Shown here piece after piece: positions 54,248 to 62,932 of a stretch of 64,000 nucleotides of DNA (within the stretch, counting starts at the first letter, position 1; each line of letters opens with the position of its first letter). The notes under the pieces are model-generated. The model did not search any database and was not told where the DNA came from. It worked only from the letters and a program-made list of their open reading frames with translations. The position numbers were made by a program, and so were the translations under genes. Source of the DNA: Streptomyces sp. NBC_01478 (GTDB lineage: Bacteria; Actinomycetota; Actinomycetes; Streptomycetales; Streptomycetaceae); contig NZ_CP109444.1 in NCBI RefSeq assembly GCF_036227225.1, positions 9,653,501 to 9,717,500 of the forward strand, written 5' to 3'.

Positions 54248-56908
54248 GTGACCGAAGTCCGCAAGCGGCCCACCGTGGCGATCGTCGGAGCGGGCGCGGC
54301 AGGAACCCTGACCGCCGTCCAGCTCTGCGAGAGCGCCACCCGCCGCCGGACCCCCCTCGACCTGGTGCTGGTCGACCCGGCCCCGGAAGCCGGCCGCGGC
54401 ACCGCCTACGCAACACCCGATCCACGCCACCGGCTCAACGTCCCGGCGGGCGGCATGAGTTGCTACCCCGACGACCCCGGCCACTTCACCCGCTGGCTCT
54501 GCCGCCACGGCGAACCCACCGTCAGCGGCGCCGACTTCGCCACCCGCTACCGCTACGGCGCCTACCTCGCCGACACCCTCGCCCAGGCCGTCGTCCGCTC
54601 CCACGGAACGGTCTCCGTACGACGGCTGCGCACCCGCGCCGAGAGCTGTACCGGCACCCCCGAAGGCCCGGTGGAACTCCACCTCGCCGACGGGGGACTC
54701 CTCACCGCCGACAGCGCGGTCCTGGCCACGGGCCCCGCCGCCCCTACGGCCGCCTGGGCCCCGCCCGCCCTGCGCACCTCGCCCCGCTTCATCAACTCAC
54801 CTTGGAAGCCCGGTGCGTTGGACGCCGTGCGCGAGGACACCGCCGACCTCCTCCTCGTCGGCACCGGCCTCACCGCCGTGGACCTCGCCCTCACCTTGGA
54901 CCGTTCCGAGCGCACGGTCCACGCCGTCTCCCGCAGTGGACTCCTGCCCCAGCCCCACGCGTTGGGCCCGGCCGGTGCGATGGAGGCGCCGAGCTGGCCG
55001 CGCGACCTGACACTGAGCGGACTGCGCCGGACCGTCTACCGGCACGTCAGCCGCTCCGTCCGCACCCACGGCGACTGGCGCCCCGCCCTCGACAGCCTCC
55101 GCCCGCACACCGCGAGACTCTGGCACAGCCTCACCCCCGAAGAACGCGGGGAGTTCCTCGCCCGCGAGGGCGCGATCTGGAACACCCACCGCCACCGCAT
55201 GGCACCCGCCACCGCCGAATCGGTCACCCGGGCCCGCACCGCACGACGCCTCCAGGTCCACGCCGGCACGATCGCCGACGTGGCCGAGGACGACGGGCAG
55301 TTCGTGGTCACCCTCACCAACGGCCGTGCGCTGCGCGTCGGTTGGGTGATCGACTGCACCGGACCGGGACAGCGCCTCGAAGACCCGTTGTGGCGTGGGC
55401 TGTTCGAGGCCGGTACGGCTGTTACCGGACCGCTCGGCATGGGGGTCGCCACCCGCGACGGACGCCTCCTAGACGCCCAAGGCCGTTGCGTACGACCGCT
55501 GTTCACGCTCGGCGCCCCGAGGCGCGGCGAGCTCTGGGAGACCACCGCGATCCCCGAGATCCGCGTCCAGGCCGCCGCCCTCGCCCGACACCTGCTCGCA
55601 CCACCGGCCCGCCGCACCCGCCGCAGGCCCGTCGACGGACTCGGACTCCCGCTGTCCACCCACGCCGAGGCCGCCACCGCCTACCGCAACGGACTCGACC
55701 GGGTCCTCAAAGTGCGTGCCGGAGCCGAGGACGCCTTCGCCCGCGCCGTCGCCCTCGACCCCGGATTCGCCCTGGGACACGCCGCGTTGGCCCTGCTCGG
55801 CCACGAGTGCGGAGCCGCCGTCGACGTCCCCCGCGCACTCGCCGACGCCCAGCGCTGCGCACACGAACGGGCCGACGAACGCGAGCGGTCCTTCGTGGAC
55901 GTGATCACCCGACGGGTCCAGTCCGCCGACGGGGACCGCGTGTTGCTACGCCACCTCGACACCCACCCCGCCGACGCGCTCGCCCTCGCCGCCGCCGTCC
56001 CCACCATCGCCTTCTCCGGCGTCACCGACCTGGACGACGACTACGCGCTGCGGCTGGTCGAGCGCACGTCCCCCGCCTACGACGGACACTGGTTCCACAC
56101 CTCGCTGCTCGCGTTCCTCCGCCAGGAGCAGGGCCGGCTGCACGAGGCGGGTGAACTCGCCCACCGGGCCTTGGGAGTCGAGCCGGCGTCCGGTCACGCC
56201 GTGCACGCGTTGGCCCACGTCCACTACGAGTCCGGCGCGCACGAGGCGGGCCGGGACTGGCTTGACGGCTGGGTGTCCGGGCAGGGCCGGGGTGCCGTCC
56301 ACCGGGCCCACTTCTCCTGGCACATCGCCCTGCACGAACTCGCGTTGGACGACCCGGCCGCCGTCCGCAGGCGCTGGTACGCCCAGTTGGCACCGGGCCG
56401 GGTGACCGGGGTACGCGCGCTGGTCGACTCCGGGTCACTGCTGTGGCGGGCCCGGCTCAGCGGCAACTGGCCCGGCGAGCTGCCGACTTCGGACGTCCTG
56501 GACTCGGTCGCCTGCGAGGTGCTGGAACGTCCCGCGACCGCGTTCACCGCACTGCACGCGGCGGTCGCCCTCACCGCCGCCGGGGACCTCCCGGCGCTGC
56601 GCCGCCTGCGCGACCACGCGGCGGGCGCCGACCCGGTGCAGCGCGAGGTCATCGCCCCGCTCTGCGACGCCTTCACCGCCCTCGTCGAACACCGCTTCCA
56701 CGACGCGGCCCACGGACTCGACGCGACGCTGCCGGTCCTGCGCAAGGTGGGCGGCAGCGCGGCCCAACGCGAGGTCGTCGAGGAGACGTTGCTGTACGCA
56801 CTGGTGTCGGCGGGGCGCTCCGACGCGGCACGACGGTTGCTGGACGCGCGCCTGGATCGGAAGACGGCGCCTCGGGACCGGCGGATGCTGGCGGGCCTGC
56901 CCGGCTGA
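54248..56908 (+). CDS. FAD/NAD(P)-binding oxidoreductase fused to a TPR (TTC38-like) domain
   Basis: 886 residues, GTG start with GGAGG at 54238-54242. Residues 1-~465 are an FAD/NAD(P)-binding protein of the NAD_binding_9 type: VAIVGAGAAGTLTAVQL, GRGTAYATPDPRHRLNVPAG, a second nucleotide motif LLLVGTGLTAVDLAL and WVIDCTGPG. After HLLAPPARRTRRRP comes a second protein-like region, ~480-886, of helical repeats resembling TTC38-type TPR proteins (AVALDPGFALGHAALALLGHE, VDVITRRVQSADGD, SPAYDGHWFHTSLLAF). In streptomycetes I know of these as separate proteins, so this is probably a fusion. Substrate unknown. No signal peptide. Confidence 0.85.
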   Translation: MTEVRKRPTVAIVGAGAAGTLTAVQLCESATRRRTPLDLVLVDPAPEAGRGTAYATPDPRHRLNVPAGGMSCYPDDPGHFTRWLCRHGEPTVSGADFATRYRYGAYLADTLAQAVVRSHGTVSVRRLRTRAESCTGTPEGPVELHLADGGLLTADSAVLATGPAAPTAAWAPPALRTSPRFINSPWKPGALDAVREDTADLLLVGTGLTAVDLALTLDRSERTVHAVSRSGLLPQPHALGPAGAMEAPSWPRDLTLSGLRRTVYRHVSRSVRTHGDWRPALDSLRPHTARLWHSLTPEERGEFLAREGAIWNTHRHRMAPATAESVTRARTARRLQVHAGTIADVAEDDGQFVVTLTNGRALRVGWVIDCTGPGQRLEDPLWRGLFEAGTAVTGPLGMGVATRDGRLLDAQGRCVRPLFTLGAPRRGELWETTAIPEIRVQAAALARHLLAPPARRTRRRPVDGLGLPLSTHAEAATAYRNGLDRVLKVRAGAEDAFARAVALDPGFALGHAALALLGHECGAAVDVPRALADAQRCAHERADERERSFVDVITRRVQSADGDRVLLRHLDTHPADALALAAAVPTIAFSGVTDLDDDYALRLVERTSPAYDGHWFHTSLLAFLRQEQGRLHEAGELAHRALGVEPASGHAVHALAHVHYESGAHEAGRDWLDGWVSGQGRGAVHRAHFSWHIALHELALDDPAAVRRRWYAQLAPGRVTGVRALVDSGSLLWRARLSGNWPGELPTSDVLDSVACEVLERPATAFTALHAAVALTAAGDLPALRRLRDHAAGADPVQREVIAPLCDAFTALVEHRFHDAAHGLDATLPVLRKVGGSAAQREVVEETLLYALVSAGRSDAARRLLDARLDRKTAPRDRRMLAGLPG

Positions 56909-56965
56909 GACGCACGGGCCGGGAAGGGGGCGGGTGTCGGCGCTGGACGCCTGTCCCGCCGTAGA

Positions 56966-57032
56966 CCCGTGTACGGATCCGAATCCGCCGAACTGGTGCC
57001 CCGTGTACGGACCCGGATCCGCCGGAGTGGTC
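56966..57032. repeat. imperfect 34-bp direct repeat in a convergent gap
   Basis: Two copies beginning CCCGTGTACGGA start at 56966 and 57000 and agree at most of 33 positions. They lie between the FAD-TPR gene and the convergent histidine kinase. No hairpin or gene is evident. Confidence 0.6.
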
Positions 57033-57058
57033 AACTCGGCGGGTCCGACGGGGAGTTG

Positions 57059-58450
57059 TCAGTCAGGAGCGGGCCGTTCGCCGGACTCGTCCTCGGGTGT
57101 CGAGGGGAGGCTGAGAGTGGCCTCCAGGCCGCCGGTGGGGCCGGGTGCGAGGTGGAGGGTGCCGTGGTGGAGGTGGGCCTGCTGGTCCACCAGGGCGAGG
57201 CCGAGGCCGGAGCCGGGGGAGCGGGTGCGGGCGCCTCGGGTGAACCGGGCCTTCATCGCCTGCTGTCGGTCGGCGGGGATGCCGGGGCCGTCGTCGCCGA
57301 CCGTGATCCGGACCGTGTCCGCGGCCCGGTCGAGCCGGACCTCCACGGTGCCGTCGGGGCGGCCGTGCAGCGCCGCGTTGTCGAGGAGGTTGTCGACGGC
57401 CAGACGCAGGCCGACCGGCCAGCCGTGCACGGTCGCGGGGCTGTCGGCGGTGAGCCGGTAGGTGATGGCGGGGTGGCGGTGCGCCGCGTGCGTGACGGCC
57501 GCCTCGAGGAGTTCGGCCAGCGCGACGGGGGCCCGTTCGGGAAGCGCGTGTGCGTCGCCGCGGGCCAGGGTCTGCAGACCGGTGAGCAGGGCGGTGATAC
57601 GGCGGTGCTCCGCGCTCATCGCCTCCAGGGCCCGGGCGCGCTGGGGCGCGGGGAGGTCGGGGTTGCGCTGGAGGGTCTCCAGGGTGACCCCGATGCTGGT
57701 GAGCGGGGTGCGCAGTTCGTGTCCCGCGTCGGCGGTGAAACGGCGGGTGGAGTCCATGCTGACCCGCAACTGGTCCAGCATGCCGTTCAGCGCGCGGGAG
57801 AGGTCGGCGACCTCCTGCGGGCGTGTGACGGCGGGGAGTTGGGGCCCCGCCGTGTCCGCGCTGATCGCCAGGGCGCCGGTCCGCAGCCGCTCCAGCGGCT
57901 GGAGGATGATCCGGGTGAGCAGCCAGACCCCGCCGGCCGTGGCGAGCGCGGCGAGGAGGGTGACGGCGGCGACGATCGCGGTGTTGTCCGCGAGCCGCCG
58001 TTCGATCGGGTCGATGTCCTGGAGCACTTCGAGCCGCTCCCCGGTGCTCAACGACCGGGTGAGCGAGCGCCAGGTCTGCCCGTCGGTGTCGATCGTGCGG
58101 TAACCGTCGCGGGCGGGCAGCGGGAGCGGAGCGGTCGGCGTCTCACCGTGCTGGGCGATCACCTTCCCGCCGGAGACCAGCCGGACCAGGCTCTGACTGC
58201 CGGCCAGCAGACCGCCGTAGTCGTCACCGGTCCCGTCGTCGCCGCTCGGATGCCCGCCCTGGTCGCGCAGCTTGTCGGCGTCCTGGTCGCCCTTCTCGGC
58301 GCGGGCGGCGAGCTGACGGTCCACGTCCGTGCGGTCGCGGTGGTCGATCCGCACCACGATGACCAGCCCGGCGAGCCCGACCACGACGGTCACCAGCAGC
58401 ACGACAGCGGCCGTGATCCGGGAGCGCAGACTGCGCGGCAGCCACCTCAT
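57059..58450 (-). CDS. two-component sensor histidine kinase
   Basis: 463 residues from the ATG at 58450. A first membrane helix spans ~12-34, an extracytoplasmic sensor ~35-155, a second helix ~157-180, a HAMP domain (ILQPLERLRTGALAIS), the H-box with H244 in TADAGHELRTPLTSIG, then N- and G-boxes (AVDNLLDNAALHG, VGDDGPGIP, GSGLGLALV). It would phosphorylate the response regulator encoded upstream (58605-59300), 154 bases away. The order regulator-kinase on the same strand indicates a cognate pair. The signal is unknown. Confidence 0.94.
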   Translation of the reverse strand: MRWLPRSLRSRITAAVVLLVTVVVGLAGLVIVVRIDHRDRTDVDRQLAARAEKGDQDADKLRDQGGHPSGDDGTGDDYGGLLAGSQSLVRLVSGGKVIAQHGETPTAPLPLPARDGYRTIDTDGQTWRSLTRSLSTGERLEVLQDIDPIERRLADNTAIVAAVTLLAALATAGGVWLLTRIILQPLERLRTGALAISADTAGPQLPAVTRPQEVADLSRALNGMLDQLRVSMDSTRRFTADAGHELRTPLTSIGVTLETLQRNPDLPAPQRARALEAMSAEHRRITALLTGLQTLARGDAHALPERAPVALAELLEAAVTHAAHRHPAITYRLTADSPATVHGWPVGLRLAVDNLLDNAALHGRPDGTVEVRLDRAADTVRITVGDDGPGIPADRQQAMKARFTRGARTRSPGSGLGLALVDQQAHLHHGTLHLAPGPTGGLEATLSLPSTPEDESGERPAPD

Positions 58451-58604
58451 GGGCCGGTGCGGGGGACGAGGGCGGCCGTGATCCGCCCTGCCGTGGATCG
58501 GGGCGCGGGACGACCACGGCCGTGACGGGAGCGTGGGCCGCACGGGAGCCGGTCCGCGGGACGGCCGTGGTCGTGAGCGGAGCGCACCCCGCGCGGCAGC
58601 CCCT

Positions 58605-59300
58605 TCACGGGCCCGGGCTCAGGACGAAGCCGATCCCGCGGACCGTGCGCAGCACCCGGGGGCCGCCGTCGGCCTCCAGTTTCTTGCGGAGGTAGCCGAT
58701 GAACACGTCCACCACATTGGTGTCCACGTCCCAGGTGTAGCCCCAGACCTGCTCCAGCAGTTGGGCCCGGGAGAGGACCTGCCCGGGCCGGTGGGCGAGC
58801 GCGAGCAGCAGGTCGAACTCCCGTGTGGTCAGCCGCAGTTCGCGTCCGGCCCGGGAGGCCGCGCGCCGCGCCGGCTCGATCGCGACGTCGCCGACGACCA
58901 GCGGGCGCTCGGCGGTCGACTCGTGCAGGCGCACCATCGCGTGCAGGCGCGCGGACAACTCCGCGACGGAGAACGGCTTCACGACGTAGTCGTCCGCGCC
59001 CGCCGCGAGCCCCGCGACCCGGTCGTCGACCTCGTCGCGGGCGGAGAGCATGCACACCGGGAGCGTCCGGCCCCGCGCACGCAGGGCGCGGACCACCTCG
59101 ACCCCGGACAGGCCCGGCATCGTCACGTCCAGGACGATCACCGACGGCGGCCGGCCCGCGACCTCGTCGAGCGCCGCCTCGCCGTCCTCCGCCAGCCGCA
59201 CCGTGAAGCCCTCAAGACCGAGCCCCAGGTCCAGGGCCGCGCGCACACCGGGGTCGTCGTCGACCACCAGCACCTCCGGCTTCCGGCCCACCGCCGCCAT
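58605..59300 (-). CDS. OmpR-family response regulator
   Basis: 231 residues from the ATG at 59300. The receiver has VLVVDDDPGVR, the phospho-acceptor D58 in VIVLDVTMPG and the Lys in DDYVVKPFS. The C-terminal winged helix carries LTTREFDLLLALAHRPGQVL and TNVVDVFIGYLRKKLE. It resembles PrrA/MprA-type actinobacterial regulators. It is divergent from the ferric-reductase-like gene (268-base gap), which is therefore a likely target. Confidence 0.95.
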   Translation of the reverse strand: MAAVGRKPEVLVVDDDPGVRAALDLGLGLEGFTVRLAEDGEAALDEVAGRPPSVIVLDVTMPGLSGVEVVRALRARGRTLPVCMLSARDEVDDRVAGLAAGADDYVVKPFSVAELSARLHAMVRLHESTAERPLVVGDVAIEPARRAASRAGRELRLTTREFDLLLALAHRPGQVLSRAQLLEQVWGYTWDVDTNVVDVFIGYLRKKLEADGGPRVLRTVRGIGFVLSPGP

Positions 59301-59568
59301 GCAGCACCTCGACTTCCTCACCGGCACCCGCGGGAACGGGCGCCGTCGCCGCCCCAAGGATCGTCGGCGAACGACAAGGAAGTCTAAGAACCACGCGGGC
59401 CCCCGCGCCCATCGAGCCGACGTCGACCCAGGTCAGCGGCGCGTCCGCCCCTCCAGGCGGCCGAGTCTCTTAAGGCGGCCACAAAGAGCGCGGCAAGGGT
59501 GGGAACACGCCCCGCCCTCCTGCGGGGCACCCCCGGACCGCGCGACGAAGGAAGAAGGAAGCCCGCCG

Positions 59569-60978
59569 ATGACCCTGTCCACCGAGCCGCTCCGAGGGCA
59601 CCGCAGGCCGCCGCCCGCCCGGCCCCGCCGCAAGGGGTTCACAGCCGCCGACCCGATGGGCGCGCTCGCGATCCTCTCCGTCGTCGCGGTCGTGGCCCTG
59701 TGGGTCATGAACCAGGGCGGCCCGATCGGCCTCACCACCTCGGACCGGGCGACGGGCTCCCTCGGCCTGCTCGCCGGACTGCTGGCCTCCGACCTGATGA
59801 TCCTCCAGGTCCTCCTCCTCGCCCGGATCCCCTGGGTCGAACGCTCCTGGGGCCACGACCTGCTCACCCGCCGCCACCGCCTGCTCGGCTTCGCCTCGTT
59901 CTGGCTGATGACGGCCCACGTCGCCCTCTTCGCCGTCGAACGCACGGTCCGCGAACCGACGGCGACACCGGCCGCGCTGGTACGGCTGTTCCTCACCGAC
60001 CCGTGGATGCTGTGCGCGACCGCCGGCACCCTCGCACTGATCATGGTCGTCGTCACCTCCGTCCGCGCGGCCCGCCGCCGACTGCGCTACGAGTCCTGGC
60101 ACCTGCTGCACCTGTACTCCTACGCCGGTATCGCGGCCACCTTCCCGCACACCTTCACCGACGGCGCCGACTTCCACGAGACCTGGACCCGCGTCTACTG
60201 GTGGTGCCTGTACGGCATCGCATTCGCCGCCACCCTCGCCTACCGCGTCGCCCTCCCCGCCTGGCGCTCCCTCCACCACCGCCTGCGCGTGGAGTCCGTG
60301 GTCACCGAGGCGCCCGGCACGGTCTCGATCACGCTCACGGGCCACCGCCTGGACCGGATGCGCACGGCCTCCGGCCAGTTCTTCGTCTGGCGCTTCCTCG
60401 ACGGCCCCGGCTGGTCCCGCGGCAACCCCTACACCCTCTCCGCCGCCCCCACCCCCGACCGGCTGCGCATCACCATCAAGTCCGCGGGCGACGGCAGCGA
60501 ACGCGCCGCCCGCCTCACCCCCGGCACCCGCGCCCTGATCGAGGGCCCCTACGGCACCCTCACCGCCCGCCGCCGCACCCAGCCCGGCCTGCTCCTGATG
60601 GCCGCCGGAATCGGCATCACCCCCATGCGGGCCCTGCTCGAAGACGCCCCTTACGCCCCGGGCGAAGCGACCCTCGTCTATCGCTACGGCGCCGACGAGC
60701 ACGCCGTGTTCGCCGACGAACTCCGCGCCATCGCCGCCGACCGAGGCGTCGAACTGATCCTCCTCCCGGGCCCGCGCCGCGCCGACACCTCATGGCAGGC
60801 GGCAGGTCCCGTCCACCTCGACGACGACGTCCAGGTCCTCGAGCAACTGGTCCCCGACATCGCCCACCGGGACGTCTACGTCTGCGGCCCGCCCACCTGG
60901 ATCACCGCCGTCCGCGAGGCCGCACGCGGTGCGGGCGCGCATCGCGACAGCATCCACACCGAAGAGTTCGCCTGGTAG
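59569..60978 (+). CDS. ferric-reductase-like transmembrane flavocytochrome with FAD/NAD(P)H domain
   Basis: 469 residues from the ATG at 59569, preceded by a GGAAGAAGGAAG ribosome site. Six membrane helices fill ~30-245, with paired histidines suitable for heme in TRRHRLLGFASFWLMTAHVAL and ESWHLLHLYSYAGI. The C-terminal half is a ferredoxin-reductase-like module: FAD motif GNPYTLSAAP, NAD(P)H-binding LLMAAGIGITPMRALL, and the late VYVCGPPTW. It moves electrons from NAD(P)H across the membrane to a metal or quinone-type acceptor. A small secreted-type protein follows and a two-component system is divergent. Confidence 0.92.
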   Translation: MTLSTEPLRGHRRPPPARPRRKGFTAADPMGALAILSVVAVVALWVMNQGGPIGLTTSDRATGSLGLLAGLLASDLMILQVLLLARIPWVERSWGHDLLTRRHRLLGFASFWLMTAHVALFAVERTVREPTATPAALVRLFLTDPWMLCATAGTLALIMVVVTSVRAARRRLRYESWHLLHLYSYAGIAATFPHTFTDGADFHETWTRVYWWCLYGIAFAATLAYRVALPAWRSLHHRLRVESVVTEAPGTVSITLTGHRLDRMRTASGQFFVWRFLDGPGWSRGNPYTLSAAPTPDRLRITIKSAGDGSERAARLTPGTRALIEGPYGTLTARRRTQPGLLLMAAGIGITPMRALLEDAPYAPGEATLVYRYGADEHAVFADELRAIAADRGVELILLPGPRRADTSWQAAGPVHLDDDVQVLEQLVPDIAHRDVYVCGPPTWITAVREAARGAGAHRDSIHTEEFAW

Positions 60979-61040
60979 CAGCACAGGCACAGGTACCAGG
61001 ACCGGCACCAGCCCCCCGTCCCGTCGACAGGAGCACCCCC

Positions 61041-61265
61041 ATGCGCCGCATCACCCTCTGGTTCACCGCCACCCTCGCCGTGGCCGCACTCCTCCTCGCC
61101 TTCCAGCTCAACGCCTCCGGCGCGACCGGCAAGTCCGGGGACGGCGGCGACCACATGCCGCCCGCGTCCACGTCCACCGCCGCCACCTCCACCGCCTCGG
61201 CCAAGCCCGGGGACGACAGCCCCGGCGACGGCGAACACGTCGGAAAGCCCGGCGAGAACAAGTAG
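61041..61265 (+). CDS. small anchored/secreted protein downstream of the ferric-reductase-like gene
   Basis: 74 residues. One N-terminal hydrophobic helix (TLWFTATLAVAALLLAFQL) is followed by a short Ser/Thr/Ala/Gly/Asp-rich tail. ACAGGAG lies ~6-8 bases upstream of the ATG at 61041. Related loci often have an FMN-binding-domain protein here, but this tail is too short and lacks that domain. It may be a truncated remnant or a small membrane partner of the reductase. Function unknown. Confidence 0.65.
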   Translation: MRRITLWFTATLAVAALLLAFQLNASGATGKSGDGGDHMPPASTSTAATSTASAKPGDDSPGDGEHVGKPGENK

Positions 61266-61293
61266 TTCCCCGTGAGTGTCGAGGCCGCCGCCG

Positions 61294-62208
61294 TCACCGG
61301 TCCGGCAGCCACCCCAACGCCCGCGATATCCCCCGCGCCGCGAGCCGCACCGCAGGGACCAACGCCGGTATCTGCGCGTCGACTTGAGGCACCACCACCG
61401 ACACCGCGGCCACCACCGCACCGCCCGGCCCGCGCACCGGAGCCGCCACCGACAGCGCGTCGTCCGTGATCTGACGGCTGCTCACCGCGACGCCGGTGCG
61501 CCGGACTTCGGCCAGCACCCGGCGCAGTCGTACCGGATCGGTGATCGTGTACGGCGTGAAGGACGCCAACGGCCCGGCGCAGTAGGCCTCTTGGAAGTCC
61601 GGGGCGCCGTGGGCCAGCAGGGTGAGGCCCACGCCCGTGGCGTGCAGCGGCCAGCGGGCGCCCACCCGGATGTGCACGCCGACCGCCGAACGCCCCGAGA
61701 TCCACTCGGTGTAGACGACCTCCGTGCCGTCCCGCACCGCCAACTGCACGTTCTCGTGCGTCGATTCGTACAGGTCCTCCAGGTAGGGCAGGGCGAGTTG
61801 GCGCAGCGCGAGGCCGCGGGGCGCGAGTGCCGCGATCTCCCACAGCCGTAGGCCCACGTGGTAGACGCCCGACGCGTCCCGCTCCAGCGCGCCCCACTCG
61901 GTGAGGGCGCCCGCGAGACGGTGGGCGGTGGTCAGGGTGAGGCCGGCCCGGCGGCTGATGTCGGACAGGGACAGGGCCGTGTGCGCGTGGTCGAAGGCGG
62001 CGAGCACGGCGAGCAGCCGATCGGGCGCGGACCGCGTGGCGGGCGCCGGACGGGCCGTGGTCGTGGACCGATCGGTGGTCGTGGACCGATCGGTGGTCGC
62101 GGACCGGGTGGTCGACGCGGACCGGGTGGTCGTCACGGACCCCGTACTGGTCACGGACCCTGTATTGGTCAGGGACTCCGTATTCGTCACGGACCGGGTG
62201 GTCGTCAT
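61294..62208 (-). CDS. IclR-family regulator with repetitive N-terminal tail
   Basis: 304 residues from the ATG at 62208 (GGAGG just upstream). The winged HTH begins near residue 60 (RLLAVLAAFDHAHTALSLSD, ISRRAGLTLTTAHRLAGAL), and the IclR ligand domain follows (VQLAVRDGTEVVYTEWISG, VGVHIRVGARWPLHATGVG, VAAPVRGPGG). The first ~50 residues are a hexapeptide repeat rich in Thr, Ser and Arg, not part of the family core. It lies 20 bases downstream of the MarR gene on the same strand, opposite the SDR/amidohydrolase operon it may control. Confidence 0.9.
   Translation of the reverse strand: MTTTRSVTNTESLTNTGSVTSTGSVTTTRSASTTRSATTDRSTTTDRSTTTARPAPATRSAPDRLLAVLAAFDHAHTALSLSDISRRAGLTLTTAHRLAGALTEWGALERDASGVYHVGLRLWEIAALAPRGLALRQLALPYLEDLYESTHENVQLAVRDGTEVVYTEWISGRSAVGVHIRVGARWPLHATGVGLTLLAHGAPDFQEAYCAGPLASFTPYTITDPVRLRRVLAEVRRTGVAVSSRQITDDALSVAAPVRGPGGAVVAAVSVVVPQVDAQIPALVPAVRLAARGISRALGWLPDR
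62055..62208. repeat. 18-bp in-frame repeats encoding the IclR N-terminal tail
   Basis: Seven to nine degenerate 18-base units encode hexapeptides of the form [T/S]-T-x-[R/G/E]-S-x. The two clearest copies (GTCGTGGACCGATCGGTG) are adjacent near 62063-62098. The units contain the same GTGGTCGTG core seen in the 20-bp array at 35380-35940. Confidence 0.75.
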
Positions 62209-62228
62209 GGCCGGGCCTCCGTCCGGTG

Positions 62229-62774
62229 TCAGGTCAGTCCGTCCTCGGCGACCCGTTGCAGCAGCGCGTGCAGGGTCTCCCGCTCGGTCGCGTCGAGCGG
62301 GCCCAGCAGTTCGTTCGTGACGCGCAGGCCCGCCTCGTCGGTGTCGCGCAGGAAACCGCGGCCGTCCGCCGTCAGGACCACGATGCGGCTGCGCCGGTCG
62401 TCGGGGGAAGGGCGGCGCTCGGCGAATCCCACCTTCTCCAGGTCGTCGACCAGACCGACGATCGCGCTCGGGTCGTAGCCGAGGCTGGTGCTCAGCTCGC
62501 GCTGGAGGGCGCCCTCGGACGTGGCCAGGAAGCGGAGCAGCGCGTAGTGGCGCAGGCGCAGGCCCGACTCCTGGAGGAACGTGTTGAAGAGCTGACCGGA
62601 ACGCAGCCCCAGCCGGTACATGAGGTAGCCCGTGTCCGCGTGCAGCCCGCGCATCCACGGCTCGTGCGCGTCGATCGGAGGGTTCGCGGCGTGCGGCTGA
62701 CGGGCGATGGCGGGCTCCCTGGGTCGAGGCCCCGGGCGGGGCGTGCGGTGGTTCGGGGCCAGTGTGACGCACAT
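62229..62774 (-). CDS. MarR-family transcriptional regulator
   Basis: About 181 residues if the ATG at 62774 is used; the first ~30 residues are Pro/Arg-rich and the core starts near GLHADTGYLMYRLG, so a later start is possible. The winged helix is ALQRELSTSLGYDPSAIVGL followed by DDLEKVGFAERRPSPDDRRS, the classic MarR wing. It is divergent from the SDR gene, with an AT-rich palindromic site in the gap that overlaps the SDR promoter. It is a likely repressor responding to an aromatic or acyl compound. Confidence 0.9.
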   Translation of the reverse strand: MCVTLAPNHRTPRPGPRPREPAIARQPHAANPPIDAHEPWMRGLHADTGYLMYRLGLRSGQLFNTFLQESGLRLRHYALLRFLATSEGALQRELSTSLGYDPSAIVGLVDDLEKVGFAERRPSPDDRRSRIVVLTADGRGFLRDTDEAGLRVTNELLGPLDATERETLHALLQRVAEDGLT

Positions 62775-62784
62775 GGTCCATCGG

Positions 62785-62822
62785 CAACAACTATTGACGT
62801 CAACAATTATTGCTCTTAGCTT
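62785..62822 (+). promoter_or_regulatory. MarR operator overlapping the SDR promoter
   Basis: CAACAACTATTG (62785-62796) and CAACAATTATTG (62801-62812) are near-identical direct repeats. Each is nearly palindromic, and they flank the perfect palindrome TTGACGTCAA (62794-62803). TTGACG (62794-62799) and TAGCTT (62817-62822), 17 bases apart, make a good sigma-70-type promoter for the SDR gene. Confidence 0.65.
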
Positions 62823-62932
62823 CGATCTCGAAGCCGCACCGGTGCCGTTCGCAGTCTTCGCAGTCCTCGTGGACTTCGCGGTCACGGTCCCGGTGTGTCG
62901 TACCGCAGCCTCGTCTTGTGAAGGGACCGCTC

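Noticed and set aside
61041..61265. Calling the small gene an FMN-binding-domain protein
   Set aside because: Only 74 residues with a disordered tail and no flavin-attachment motif.
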